Origin: Streptomyces sp. H39-S7
GTDB lineage: Bacteria; Actinomycetota; Actinomycetes; Streptomycetales; Streptomycetaceae
Assembly (NCBI RefSeq): GCF_027158205.1
Contig: NZ_JAPVLU010000011.1
Span: 1-64,000 of the forward strand
Length of the DNA stretch: 64,000 nucleotides
Direction: 5' to 3'
The number at the start of each line of letters is the position of its first letter. The stretch's first letter is position 1. A program made the position numbers and the translations under genes. This document shows positions 45,685-55,493 of the stretch, in pieces. The notes below the pieces were generated by a model. That model saw nothing but the letters and a program-made list of their open reading frames with translations. It ran no database searches and was not told the origin of the DNA.

Positions 45685-46094
45685 GCCGCGCCCGTCAGGA
45701 AGCCGTCGTCCAAGGTCAGGACGCGGTCAGCTCGGTGCGCCACCGCGTGATCATGGGTGACGACCAGCAGCGCGCAATCTTGGGTTTTGGGTATGCCGAA
45801 CAAGATATCTGCGACATGGTTGCGAGCCTGGGTATCCAGGGCTCCGGTCGGCTCGTCGGCCAAGATCAGCGCCGGGTTCCCTATCAACGCCCGTGCCACG
45901 GCCGTCCGTTGGCGCTCCCCGCCCGACAAATCTCCGGTGGAGGTACCGTCAGCCGGGACGCCGAGCTCATCCAGCAATCTCGTCGCACCATTTCGGGCAG
46001 GAATAACAAATCCGAGCAAATCGTCAACCTCGGGCGGCTCGCCTCCTCCACCATTACGAAGAGGTGAGCCGCCGCTTTCTCGCCGGAGAGTCAT
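45681..46094 (-). pseudogene. Truncated ABC transporter ATP-binding subunit
   Basis: Only the second half of an ABC ATPase remains: LLDELGVPADGTSTGDLSGG, the signature and the following ERQRTAVARALIGNP, Walker B LILADEPTGALD and switch His VVTHDHAVAHRAD. Walker A and everything before it are missing. Similarity ends near 46040, close to the end of the immunity gene of the RHS locus, so the junction probably marks a recombination breakpoint. It would have energised the adjacent permease for export. Confidence 0.8.
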
Positions 46095-46141
46095 CGCCTC
46101 TCACTTGAAAGGCAACTTGCACATAGTCCGACGGCTCGGCT

Positions 46142-46453
46142 CTATGCGTTTCTCAGACGCTGAAGCACACGGTTCCATTCTTTGTTTTTGCTCTCCCGCA
46201 AATCGAAGTCTTCATCCCACAAGAAGAAATCCCCAAGGTTCCTTCCCCCGACGAACATTCTCGCCACCCGGTCCCGAACTTCTTGCAAATACTCGTCCGG
46301 CGCTTCGGCCTGGCCGTCGGAGAGTCGACGGAGATCCGCAAACTGGGCGATCCACGCCGAGGAGTCCTCCTCGCCTCGCAGAGCTTCCAGTACCCAATCG
46401 ATTTGGGTAACCGCAGCCGCAAAGCGTTGCTTCAGGGATGTTTCATTACTCAC
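46142..46453 (-). CDS. Probable immunity protein of the RHS toxin
   Basis: 103 residues from the GTG at 46451-46453, which overlaps the stop of the RHS gene as GTGA. The small acidic protein (VSNETSLKQRFAAAVTQIDW, LRRLSDGQAEAPDEYLQEV, FFLWDEDFDLRESKNKEW) has no signal or membrane segment. Its position immediately after an RHS toxin tip, its size and its lower GC content are the usual marks of a dedicated antitoxin. The family is not recognised. Confidence 0.65.
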   Translation of the reverse strand: MSNETSLKQRFAAAVTQIDWVLEALRGEEDSSAWIAQFADLRRLSDGQAEAPDEYLQEVRDRVARMFVGGRNLGDFFLWDEDFDLRESKNKEWNRVLQRLRNA

Positions 46454-49400
46454 CGTAGAGGCCCTTCGGAGATCACTGTGACACCGGGAATTGACCAAGG
46501 TGCTGGAATGTAGTATTGCTCGCCCCCGCCCACGTAGATCCCCCCTTGAGATCCAACGGGACCGCGGTAGACGACCGTGCCCTTGGGGATCTTCACAGCA
46601 TATACCGACTCCAGCGGAGAAGAACCAGAGAGCGCACCCGTCTTGGGGTCAATCCATTGTGGCTTGACAGCTGAGTCGATGCGCACGTAGGTGGACGACG
46701 ATGGCGGAGAAGAAGTAAACCATTGGCCAAGCGCGTTCTTACCACCACCGGATGCTCCGCCTCGGTAGAACACCGTGTCACTCTTCAATGCTTGCGGAGT
46801 GTATCTGCCGCCCGCAAAATTCAAGGCGGGACTGTCTTTTCCTCCACCAAGAGGTCCGGGTTCAGACGCCAGGTTGTATTCCTTCGGCCCACGCAGGCCC
46901 TTGAGCCACTTAAAGGCAGGGCCGATGAGGGTGGAAGCTCCGCCTCCCACAGCGCCGATGAGCAGGTCCGTGGGCGTGGTGGGCTGGCATTGGACGGTGT
47001 TGACGGCCCAGTTGTAGCCCGCGCCGATCGCTGCATTGATGCCAACAGCGGCCCAGGTAGCGGAGGTGCCTTCGAACCCGAGGGCTGCTGCGGAGGTGCC
47101 GCCGATGGGGGCTAGGAGACCGGCGCCGATGCCGATGATGGTGCCCTTACCGGTGGCAGAGGCGAAGTCGGTCCAGTCCCACGGGCCATCACGGTGCTGC
47201 CAGGCATAGATGCCAGCGCCGACAGTTCCGCCGATGACGCCACCGACGATGGCACTGATGCACAGCGGGCAGGCCCCGGAGGGGTCGGACTGGTTGACGG
47301 GGTCGTTGTTGGCGTAGGCGTAGGCGGAGGCGTTGGGGCTGCCGACGCCTGCAGGGAGCGGGTCGCGGGTGGTGAAGCGGCCGGTGGTGGTGTCGTAGCT
47401 GCGGGCGCGCAGGTTCACGCGGTCCGGGAGGGCGGAGTCCTTGGCCTGTCCGGTGTACCCGAAGGCGCTCTGCTGACCGCCGGTGACGGTGGCGGTGCCA
47501 GTGGTGGCGCCGAAGGTGCCGTAGGTGTACTTGTAGGTCTCCTTGGCTGCCGCGTCGATGACGCTGCGGACGGAGCCCTGGCGGTCGTGCAGGTAGGAGT
47601 AGCTGCTGGTGGCGCTCCGGTCGACGGACTGCGGCTGGCCCAAGGGGTCGTAGTGGTAGTCCCCGACCAGGGCGCCGGCGCCGTCGGTGTCGGTGGCGAG
47701 CTGGGGCATCGGGTTGTTGATGTCCCAGCGCGATGTGCCGGCCAGGGTGGTGTTCTTCTTGGTGGTGGTGCGGTTGCCGTCGGCGTCGTAGGTGAACGCG
47801 GCGGTGGTGGTTCCGGTGGTGGAGGTGGCCAGTCGTCCGGCCGGGTCGTAGATGGAGGTGGTGGCGTCGGCCTTGGTTTGGTTGCCGTCGTTGTCATAGA
47901 CGAACTGGGTGGTGGTGGTCCCGGTGACGGCGGTGCTCAGCTGATCGGCGGCGTCGTAGGTGTTGGTGGTCTTCGTGGTGGTGGTTCCGGCGACGGTGGT
48001 GGCCGTGGCGCGGTTGCCGGTCTTGTCGTAGGTGTAACTCTCGCCGGCGGTGCCGCTCAGGCACGAGGTGGAACCGGTGTCGGTGCAGGCCCGGGCCACC
48101 CGGCCGGCCGGGTCGTAGTCGTAGCGGGTGGCCGGGAAGACGGTGGCGGTGGCGTCCTTGTACCGGTCGGTGATGACCCGCCCGTCACCGTCCCGCCCGT
48201 ACTGGCGCGCACCGGCGCCCTGCGAGAGCGATGCCAGCCGGCCTGCCCGGTCGTAGGTGCGCGTCTCAGCGACCGCCGGGGTGGTGGGCAGGGCAGTGGA
48301 GGTGAGGTTCCCGGCCAGGTCGTAGCCGTAGGTGGTGGTCTTGGCGTTGACCGTGGTGGTCTGGATGCGCTGGTCGGTGTCGTACCCGTAGGTGGTGGTC
48401 GAGCCGTCGGGGTAGGCGCGGGTCTTGAGGGCGTTGTCGTTGTCGTAGGTGTAGGTGAAGGGCTTCGCCGCTCCCGGCGAGGTGACGGTCAGCAGTTTGT
48501 CGGCGTTGTCGAAGACCAGGGTGCGGCTGCCGGTGGCATCGGTCACGGTGGCCGGCCGGCCTGCCGCGTCGTAGGTGTACGACACTGCCGGGGTGGTGTC
48601 GGAGTACGTGGTCTTGGTGATGAGGTTGCGGACGTCCAGCGTGGAGGTGATGGTCTGCCCGCGGCCGTTGGTGACCTGGGCGGTGTTGCCCTCCGGGTCG
48701 TACAGCAGCTTCACAACGTGGGTGAGCGGGTCCTTGATGGAGGTGGTGCGGCCCTCCGCGTCGTACCCGTAGGTGGTGATGTGGTTGTTCGCGTCGGTCT
48801 TGGTCTCCGCCTGCCCGGCGGGGTTGTAGCCGTACACGGTCTTGCCGCCGTCCGCACCGATGGTGAAGTCGACCCGGTCCAGCACGTCGTAGCTGGTGGT
48901 GGCGGTCTTGCCGCGGGCGTCGGTGGTGGAGATGACGTTGCCGACGGCGTCGTACCCGGTTCTGCGCACGTTTCCGAGCGGGTCGGTCACCGCGACCGGC
49001 TGCCCGGCCTCGTCGTAGGTGACCGTCGTGGTGTAGTCGGCCGGGCTCGCGCCGGTGGCGTTGCCGCGCGGGTCCGTGCTGCTGGTGCGCAGGCCGTCCT
49101 TGTCGTACCCGAAGGTGGTGCGTTCCTTCAGCGGGGTGACCTGGGCGGCCAGGTTCCCGTCGTTGTCGAACTCGTAGGTGGTGGTCCCGCCGTTGTTGGT
49201 CTTCGTTGCGGTCAGTCGGTTCGCGGCGTCGAAGACGAACGTCGTGTCGTGGTTCAGGGCGTCGGTCCGCTTGGTGGCGTTGCCCTCGCGGTCATAAGTA
49301 ACGGTGCGCTTGTGTCCCAGGGCGTCCGTGGTCGTGGTGGGCTGGTTCTTCGCGTCGTAGTCAAACGCGGTGGTGTGGCCCTGCGGGTCGGTGGTGGTCT

Positions 49401-51930
49401 TGCGGTTGCCGACCTTGTCGTACCCGTAAGTCCACGTGTAGTCCGCGGCCTTCGCGCCGGGGGCGTAGCCGCGGGCAGTGATCATCTGGGTCAGGCGGCC
49501 GGCTCTGTCGTACCCGGTGGTCGTTTTCGCACCGGTGCGGTCGATCACCGAGGCCTGGCGGCCTGCCGGGTCGTAGCCGACCGTGGTCGTCTTGCCGACC
49601 GGGTCGGTGGTGGTCTGCAGCCGGTTCGCCGGGTCGTAGGCGAACGTGGTGACCCGGTTCGCCGGGTCGGTGACCGTCTTGAGGTTCCCGGCCAGATCAT
49701 ACTTGCTGGTCGTCAGGTGCCCGCGGGCGTCGGTCACCGCGGTGATGCGGTCCGCGTCGTCGTAGTCGTAGGTGGTGGTGAACTTCGCCGGATCCGCGCC
49801 GGTGGCGTAGCCGCGGGGGTCGACGGAGGTTTTCACCCGGCCCGACGCGTCGTAGGTGCGGGTGGTCTTGCGTCCCTGGGGGGTGATGATCGAGGTGAGG
49901 TTCCCGGCCGCGTCGTACGCGTAGTTGGTGATCTGCCCCAGGGGTGTCTTCTGGGTCTTGCGCTGCCCGTTGGGCCAGTAGGTGTAGGTCGTCTCGTGCA
50001 GCAGGGCATCCTTGGCCGAGATCAGCCGGTTCTGCGGGTCGTACCCGTACGTGGTGGTGTGGTAGTCGCTGTCCCGGTACGTGGCCAGGTTGCCCGCGTT
50101 GTCGTAGGTCCAGTCCTCGTAGCCGTCGATGAGGCGGTTCTTGAGCAGACCGTTGGCGTAGTAGGTCCAGTTGGTCTGCCGGCCCTCGCCGTCAATGGCG
50201 TTGTCGCGGTTGTAGTGCCCGTCGTAGCGGTAGTAGCTCTTGTTGCCCAGCGGGTCGATCTGAGTGAAGAGCATGTTCGTCGCGTAGATGTCGGTCCACA
50301 CCCCGCCGTCCGGTGCGGTGGTGTCCACCTCGTCGAACACGCCGGTCTTGGTGTAGGCGTAGCCGGTGGTCGCGCCGTCCGCCGCCGTCTGTGACGTCAC
50401 CCGGCCCTGGGTGTCGTAGAGGTTGAACACTTGCCGGTGGCCCAGCGCGTCGGTGACCGCGTTCAACCGTCCGGCGGCGTCGTATCCGTAGGTGCTCGTG
50501 GTCCCGTCCAGCGCGGTGACGGAGGTGAGCTGGGTGCCGGTGTAGCCGTAGTCCACGTGCCGGCCGTCGGCCAGCGTGAGCTTGCTCAGCCGTCCACCGG
50601 TGTAGCCCAGGGACACCGTGCGCCCGGCGGCATCCGTGAGCGAGGAGACCTGGCCGCCGGTGTACGCCAGCGTCAGCCCCTGCCCGGAGGAGTCATTCAT
50701 CGCTGTCAGGTGACCGGCGCTATCGTAGGTCAGGGTGCGGTGGTCCAGGGTGGTCAGCCGGTAGCCCGTCCCGTCGACGACCAGGGAGGAGCGGGCCCAG
50801 CCCGGTGCGGTGAACGCCCCACCGGAGGCTTTGGTGAACGGGTGCGCCGCACCGCCCTCGGCGTGCAGGGTGACATTTCCGTTGCCGAGGACCTCCAGGC
50901 TGCTCTCCCAGGGCAGCAGCCAGCCCTTGCCCAGCACCCCCGAGGTCGTGACGTCCGAGCCGTAGCTACGGTTGGCGGTGAACGCGATTCCCGGCGCGGA
51001 CACCGCGGCGTCGGCGAACGATTCGGTGAACGCACCGGTGGCGGTGTTGACCGGGTCCCCGCGCAGCACGTCCGAGCGGGGGCTGCCGCTGGCATCCCCG
51101 CAGATGCACCCGCGGGTCGCGTCAATCGGCAGATAGGGGACGACGGCGAAGTGGTTGTACGAACCGCAGTCTCCGGTGTCCGTGGCGTCGTCCATCACCC
51201 GCACGCACTCGTGGACGAAGTACAGGGGATCGGCATGCGTGCACGGGGTCGCCGGCAGCGTGATGACGGTGTTGACCGTCGGCGGGGTCGGCGCGTTGGC
51301 GCCGGGGAAGCCCCAACTCGGCGCGGAAACGATCTGGTTGAGGTCGATGTCCGGTACCGGCACGTCGTTGCAGTAATTCGTGATCTGGTAGTACACCTTG
51401 ACCGGGTGCCACTCCACGGTGGTCGGGCTCCCGCCGGTTTGGTACACCGCGGAGGACACCAAAAACGGTTCACCAGGAAGCGCGGCCCCCATGTGGTTGC
51501 CGAGACTGGCCAGCCAACCACCCTGCTGGGCAGCGGTGTTCCCGAACGGATCCTGGGACACCTGCCAGTAGACCAGACCCGAATACTTCCCCGCGGCGGC
51601 CGACCGCCTCTTCGGCACTGGGGCCAGTCCCGCCAGGCGCTTGTTGGTCTGCGCGATCTGCTGCGCGGTAGCCGCAGCACCCTGCCCGGGGGGCAGCGCA
51701 TGCGATACGGTCCGCGCCGGTAACGACCCGACCTGCTTGCGACGCTCCGCCAACGTCATCGGCTTCTGGGGCTTGACCGGCTGCGGCACACGGCCCACCG
51801 CCTGTTGCACAGGGGCCTGTGCAGCGGCGTATTCGGCCGGCAGGAAACTCAACCAGCCGCCCCCCGCCACCACTGACAACACGACCGCCAGCACGACCAG
51901 CCGCGTTCGGGCCAGGACAGCACGCAACAC
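46450..51930 (-). CDS. Secreted RHS-repeat polymorphic toxin
   Basis: About 1826 residues. The start is set at GTG 51930 (G-rich ribosome site eight bases before); GTG 51939 is also possible. A signal/anchor segment (RLVVLAVVLSVVAGGGWLSF) leads into a Pro-rich linker and an N-terminal domain, then dozens of YD/RHS repeats (pattern YDxxGxxxxxT) from about 330 to 1500. The core closes with RFTTRDPLPAG and NDPVNQSDPSG. The variable tip has a Gly-rich pretoxin stretch and ends in a 100-residue domain with VFYRGG, QWFTSSPPSSSTY, VVYRGP and GGGEQYYIPAPW. The Arg / Ser-Thr-Ser-like / Glu spacing suggests an ADP-ribosyltransferase-type toxin. It is followed by an overlapping immunity gene. Confidence 0.9.
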   Translation of the reverse strand: MLRAVLARTRLVVLAVVLSVVAGGGWLSFLPAEYAAAQAPVQQAVGRVPQPVKPQKPMTLAERRKQVGSLPARTVSHALPPGQGAAATAQQIAQTNKRLAGLAPVPKRRSAAAGKYSGLVYWQVSQDPFGNTAAQQGGWLASLGNHMGAALPGEPFLVSSAVYQTGGSPTTVEWHPVKVYYQITNYCNDVPVPDIDLNQIVSAPSWGFPGANAPTPPTVNTVITLPATPCTHADPLYFVHECVRVMDDATDTGDCGSYNHFAVVPYLPIDATRGCICGDASGSPRSDVLRGDPVNTATGAFTESFADAAVSAPGIAFTANRSYGSDVTTSGVLGKGWLLPWESSLEVLGNGNVTLHAEGGAAHPFTKASGGAFTAPGWARSSLVVDGTGYRLTTLDHRTLTYDSAGHLTAMNDSSGQGLTLAYTGGQVSSLTDAAGRTVSLGYTGGRLSKLTLADGRHVDYGYTGTQLTSVTALDGTTSTYGYDAAGRLNAVTDALGHRQVFNLYDTQGRVTSQTAADGATTGYAYTKTGVFDEVDTTAPDGGVWTDIYATNMLFTQIDPLGNKSYYRYDGHYNRDNAIDGEGRQTNWTYYANGLLKNRLIDGYEDWTYDNAGNLATYRDSDYHTTTYGYDPQNRLISAKDALLHETTYTYWPNGQRKTQKTPLGQITNYAYDAAGNLTSIITPQGRKTTRTYDASGRVKTSVDPRGYATGADPAKFTTTYDYDDADRITAVTDARGHLTTSKYDLAGNLKTVTDPANRVTTFAYDPANRLQTTTDPVGKTTTVGYDPAGRQASVIDRTGAKTTTGYDRAGRLTQMITARGYAPGAKAADYTWTYGYDKVGNRKTTTDPQGHTTAFDYDAKNQPTTTTDALGHKRTVTYDREGNATKRTDALNHDTTFVFDAANRLTATKTNNGGTTTYEFDNDGNLAAQVTPLKERTTFGYDKDGLRTSSTDPRGNATGASPADYTTTVTYDEAGQPVAVTDPLGNVRRTGYDAVGNVISTTDARGKTATTSYDVLDRVDFTIGADGGKTVYGYNPAGQAETKTDANNHITTYGYDAEGRTTSIKDPLTHVVKLLYDPEGNTAQVTNGRGQTITSTLDVRNLITKTTYSDTTPAVSYTYDAAGRPATVTDATGSRTLVFDNADKLLTVTSPGAAKPFTYTYDNDNALKTRAYPDGSTTTYGYDTDQRIQTTTVNAKTTTYGYDLAGNLTSTALPTTPAVAETRTYDRAGRLASLSQGAGARQYGRDGDGRVITDRYKDATATVFPATRYDYDPAGRVARACTDTGSTSCLSGTAGESYTYDKTGNRATATTVAGTTTTKTTNTYDAADQLSTAVTGTTTTQFVYDNDGNQTKADATTSIYDPAGRLATSTTGTTTAAFTYDADGNRTTTKKNTTLAGTSRWDINNPMPQLATDTDGAGALVGDYHYDPLGQPQSVDRSATSSYSYLHDRQGSVRSVIDAAAKETYKYTYGTFGATTGTATVTGGQQSAFGYTGQAKDSALPDRVNLRARSYDTTTGRFTTRDPLPAGVGSPNASAYAYANNDPVNQSDPSGACPLCISAIVGGVIGGTVGAGIYAWQHRDGPWDWTDFASATGKGTIIGIGAGLLAPIGGTSAAALGFEGTSATWAAVGINAAIGAGYNWAVNTVQCQPTTPTDLLIGAVGGGASTLIGPAFKWLKGLRGPKEYNLASEPGPLGGGKDSPALNFAGGRYTPQALKSDTVFYRGGASGGGKNALGQWFTSSPPSSSTYVRIDSAVKPQWIDPKTGALSGSSPLESVYAVKIPKGTVVYRGPVGSQGGIYVGGGEQYYIPAPWSIPGVTVISEGPLR

Positions 51931-52772
51931 CGCATACACCCCCCGTGTATTCGGCACGCCCCAACTGCCACTGGCGCACCACAAGTTCGCACAGTCTTGC
52001 GACCCATCAAGCCGCCAGGGAAGATTACACAGTCGGCACAACGCACCTTTTATCGGCTTAACCGACCATCACTTTAGATACTCTTTGCCAACTCTCGTCA
52101 CGCACTGCCATGTTCACTGGGAGGATCTGCCCCGTGTGGGATCTCACCCTTCCCACCGGCGGCAAAGACAGCGTGCGGCCGGCCCGTCCCTTCGACACTC
52201 CCGGGCACCGGCCGCACCCACCCACCTCAACGGCCCTCAGCATGAACACCGCCTCCGGATATGCGGGCGTCAGCCGCCGAGCCACCACCGGATGCGAGCA
52301 CGAAGGTCCCGTCCGGCCTGCGGTACCGCTACAAGGTGCTCGCGACAGCGGCCGGCGAAGCGGTGCAGTCGATCGTGACTCTCGGCTGCACTGATAGGTA
52401 CGCGGAGAGTGCGGCGCCTGTTGCCGGTCAGCATTCCCCGAACAGGCAGGCCATCACGCACGTCTTCCTGGTCAGAGGGCAGTTCGACCCCGACGGTGCA
52501 CGATGGCCTTGCCCCAATCGCAGCCGATGCGACTGCGGGTCCACTACGTACGCCGACGCGGCGGCCTGTGTCCCATCGTCAACAAGGCGCTCTTGCGCCC
52601 CAGAAGGAACCTGCCTACGGTTCCCGGGCACGGCCGAACCCGTGAGCCACGCTCCGGTACGAGCCGTTCGCAGGGGGGTCCTGCCCGCAGCCGGCCATGG
52701 CGATGGCGTGCGCTCTCCCCTGCCCACACCCGGCGGGAGACGCCCGCACAGGTACAGGGGAGGAAACCCACC
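51931..52772. other. Long stretch without a recognisable gene
   Basis: 842 bases between the RHS start and a secreted-protein gene. Several open frames exist on both strands, but none has a recognisable domain, a good ribosome site or consistent codon bias. The part next to 51931 must hold the RHS promoter; the part near 52060-52110 is relatively AT-rich (around CGACCATCACTTTAGATACT). I see no repeat or RNA gene. Confidence 0.5.
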
Positions 52773-53237
52773 ATGCATCCGATCGTGACCCGAATTGCCC
52801 GCATCGCCGTGGCCTTCGCAGCCATCTCGGCGGCGGCCGCCACACCCGCTTTCGCCGCAGACACCCCGGGCGCTGCCGGGAAGGCGACGATGTCCCCCAC
52901 CTCCGTGCAAACGGCAGGCTGCCCCAGCAACGGATATGTCTCACCGCTGGTGAGGTGCACGTCGCTGAGCAACGGCGCCCTGTTCACCTCCAGGGACTTC
53001 GGTGGCGGCGACCTCAAGACCTGGTACGTCAAGACGGGTGGCAGCGCGATAACAGCCCGGCTCGGTGTTTCCCACGGTAGTGCCCTCGATTGGTCGGGCT
53101 GGTTCACCCAGACTTCCGGCACCACCGTGGCCTTCCACGAGGCGTTGATCATCTCGTGCGGCCCCACCACGGGCTGGATGGATGTGCAGGGCAGCAACTC
53201 GCTGGCCTATACAACACCGAGCACGCCCTCCTGCTGA
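52773..53237 (+). CDS. Secreted small protein of unknown function
   Basis: 154 residues from the ATG at 52773, with AGGAAA upstream in a strong ribosome site. A signal peptide (MHPIVTRIARIAVAFAAISA to PAFA) is followed by a mature part of about 125 residues, predicted to be mostly beta strands. Four Cys (in GCPSN, VRCTS, ISCGP and PSC at the end) could form two disulfides. The family is not recognised. A 38-bp palindrome follows immediately, so transcription probably ends there. Confidence 0.7.
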   Translation: MHPIVTRIARIAVAFAAISAAAATPAFAADTPGAAGKATMSPTSVQTAGCPSNGYVSPLVRCTSLSNGALFTSRDFGGGDLKTWYVKTGGSAITARLGVSHGSALDWSGWFTQTSGTTVAFHEALIISCGPTTGWMDVQGSNSLAYTTPSTPSC

Positions 53238-53242
53238 CACAC

Positions 53243-53280
53243 CGGTGCTGCGGGGCGCGCATGCGCGCCCCGCAGCACCG
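53243..53280. terminator. 38-bp perfect palindrome (terminator-like)
   Basis: The 38 bases at 53243-53280 are a perfect self-complementary sequence, with no loop bases, five bases after the stop of the secreted protein gene and about 30 before the VanZ-like gene. It is most simply a strong terminator. A role as a protein-binding site is possible. Confidence 0.65.
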
Positions 53281-53309
53281 CGTTCTCCCATCACGAACGG
53301 ACTGGTGAC

Positions 53310-54689
53310 ATGTTCTCCGCCGTATTTCGGGGACACCCGTACATCCCTGTGATCATCGCCGCCCTGTCCCTGGCCAGCGCCGTAGCCACATTCCTGTATG
53401 CGCGGGGAAAGAATGTGCGTCCCTGGCCGTACGCCGCGTTCGGTTTCAGCCTTACCGCCGTGGCGTGCCTGACGCTGTGGCCCTCGCGCGGCGGCCACCT
53501 GGCCCAGTGCACTGTCAACCGGGACCTCGCCGAGCCCTTCCTCACCGAGCAGGGGCTGCTCAACCTCGCGATGTTCGTGCCCATCGGGGTCTTCGGGGTC
53601 CTCGCCACCCGCCAGCCCCTGGCAGTGGCGCTGGGGGCGCCCCTGCTGTCGGTGACGATCGAGGTTCTACAGGCGTCGGTTCCCTTCATTGCGCGCGGCT
53701 GCGACTCCGGCGACCTGGTGACGAACACGACCGGTGCCCTGGTCGGCGTCCTCGTGACCTGCCTGGCTCTGGTCGCAGCGCATGCACCCGTGCACCCCAT
53801 GGCCTACCGGGCTGCGGTCACGTGGCGCTCGGCCGGGTCGGTCGCCGTGGCCAACGGGATCATCCTGGTGGCGTTCGTCCACATGGCCGTCGTGGATTCC
53901 ACGAGCCTGCAATTCGCCACCCCGGACAAGTCCGCGGCTGCCGAGCGAGCCGTGCACAACGCCTTCGGTGACCACTACCGAACGGGCGCAGCGCAGTACA
54001 TGAAGGGCACCCAGGGAATGCCGGGGGTCGTGTTCATCACCCTTGACCGGGGATCAGCCACCCTGTCCTGGCCGGACCAGCGGGACTTCCAGGTCAGCCT
54101 GGCGCCCGACGGCGTGGACGGCGCCGCGTTCTTCCCTGTACCCGGAGTGGCGAACACACCTCGCAACACGCAGGACGCCGAAACCATCGCCACTACCTAC
54201 GCCACCAACCGCTACGCCTGGGGCCTGACCGGTTCCCAAGCCCACGCCGAACCTGTCGGCCCGAACGCCGAAGGCGGGTGGTTCGTCAGTTGGCGCCGCA
54301 CCCGCGACGGGGTCCTCATGCCCATGCGCCTGGACGTCCTCGTCGACCGCACCGGCCGCATCCGCGAGGTCCACGCCATCCACATCGACGACCCCCAGAA
54401 CCTGCCCCCCACCACCATCTCGCGACAGCAAGCCGTCACCGCCGCACTGGCAGCCTCCCCGCACACCCCAGACGCACACGTCGCCGGCATGGTGCTCCTG
54501 GCCGTCGAACGCCACGGGCACTGGGCCCCCACATGGCTCACCGCCGTACAGAGCACCAACTCACCGCCCCAAGCCACCCGGCTCTACGTCGACGCCACCA
54601 CCGGAAAAACCGAACCTGCAGACCCCTCAGCACCCAACCCCACCACCACCGCCACCACCGGAACCCTCACCACCACCCCCAACCAATAA
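53310..54689 (+). CDS. VanZ-like membrane protein with large C-terminal domain
   Basis: 459 residues. The N-terminal part (about 1-180) is a VanZ-like membrane domain with segments at VIIAALSLASAVATFLY, PYAAFGFSLTAVACLTLWP, LLNLAMFVPIGVFGVLA (the NLAMFVPIG motif is typical) and GALVGVLVTCLALV, with conserved LWP and SVTIEVLQ stretches. A further segment (VAVANGIILVAFVHMAVVD) leads to an extracytoplasmic domain of about 250 residues that I cannot assign, ending in a Thr/Pro-rich tail. VanZ proteins are linked to glycopeptide tolerance in other bacteria; the role in Streptomyces is unknown. It is downstream of the palindrome at 53243. Confidence 0.8.
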   Translation: MFSAVFRGHPYIPVIIAALSLASAVATFLYARGKNVRPWPYAAFGFSLTAVACLTLWPSRGGHLAQCTVNRDLAEPFLTEQGLLNLAMFVPIGVFGVLATRQPLAVALGAPLLSVTIEVLQASVPFIARGCDSGDLVTNTTGALVGVLVTCLALVAAHAPVHPMAYRAAVTWRSAGSVAVANGIILVAFVHMAVVDSTSLQFATPDKSAAAERAVHNAFGDHYRTGAAQYMKGTQGMPGVVFITLDRGSATLSWPDQRDFQVSLAPDGVDGAAFFPVPGVANTPRNTQDAETIATTYATNRYAWGLTGSQAHAEPVGPNAEGGWFVSWRRTRDGVLMPMRLDVLVDRTGRIREVHAIHIDDPQNLPPTTISRQQAVTAALAASPHTPDAHVAGMVLLAVERHGHWAPTWLTAVQSTNSPPQATRLYVDATTGKTEPADPSAPNPTTTATTGTLTTTPNQ

Positions 54690-54767
54690 CCGGAAAAGCA
54701 CCAGGCAGCACGCAGCGGTTCGCGGGACGCAGGACGTCGTCGACGAGGCGCAATTCCGCCCGCCCGT

Positions 54768-55493
54768 TCAGCGCGGGCGCCAGGTTCGGATCTCCAAGTG
54801 GCTGATAAGTGCCCATTCGTGGATCCGGTCGGTCTCCAACAACCACTGCTGCACCGCCGCGCTGACGTCGCCACCCGCGGCATCCACGCGGCCGGCAAAG
54901 TCGGCAGCATCGAAGCCGCCGGTGGAGGAGGAGCCGTAAGAGCGCTCCTCGGTGCGGTCCGCGCGCTGGACGACGTCGCGGCGCACGCCGGGTGAGTCGA
55001 GGCGGCTACCGGAGGCCAGGGTGTAGGCGGTGGCGGGCATCCGCACAGTGAAGGCGAGCTTCAGACCGCGGCGGGCGGCCTCGGCGATCAGCGGGCGCAG
55101 CCGGGTCGCGCCGGAGGCGATGGCTTGGGCGCCGGCGCGGCCGGTGCCGGAACCTTGGGGGGTGATGAGGACGGAGCGGTGGCGGACGCGGGCCTGGGTG
55201 CCGGTGCGGGTGGTGCGGCGGGTGATGTGAGGGGCGGCGATCGCGGCGAGTTCGGTGGGGTCGGTGATGCCCGCGGTGTGCAGGGCGGTCAGGGCGTGGC
55301 GCAGGCCTTCGACGAAGGCGGCGCCTTTGTGGTGGGTGTGGAATTGGGAGACCAGGGAGGGGTCGCGGCCGATGATGGTGGCGACGTGGCGTTTGGTGTA
55401 GCCGGCGGCCAGGAATTGGTCGGTGATCAGGGCTGCTTCGTTGAGCGGGCCGGCTGCGGGGGGTGGGGTGGGTCGGCGGTTGCGGGGGGGCAT
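54768..55493 (-). CDS. Uncharacterised protein with N-terminal helix-turn-helix-like part
   Basis: 241 residues. The N-terminal third (PLNEAALITDQFLAAGYTKR, HVATIIGRDPSLVSQFHTHH) looks like a helix-turn-helix, and the middle is basic (TRRTTRTGTQARVRHRSVLI). The rest is not recognised. The ATG overlaps the stop of the 820-residue gene as TGATG, so it is the third gene of an operon. DNA binding is likely; a role in replication or maintenance of a mobile element is a guess from the context. Confidence 0.6.
   Translation of the reverse strand: MPPRNRRPTPPPAAGPLNEAALITDQFLAAGYTKRHVATIIGRDPSLVSQFHTHHKGAAFVEGLRHALTALHTAGITDPTELAAIAAPHITRRTTRTGTQARVRHRSVLITPQGSGTGRAGAQAIASGATRLRPLIAEAARRGLKLAFTVRMPATAYTLASGSRLDSPGVRRDVVQRADRTEERSYGSSSTGGFDAADFAGRVDAAGGDVSAAVQQWLLETDRIHEWALISHLEIRTWRPR

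Noticed and set aside
47194..50394. 1066-residue plus-strand frame
   Set aside because: Antisense of the repetitive RHS YD region; Gly/Val-rich low-complexity product with no domain.
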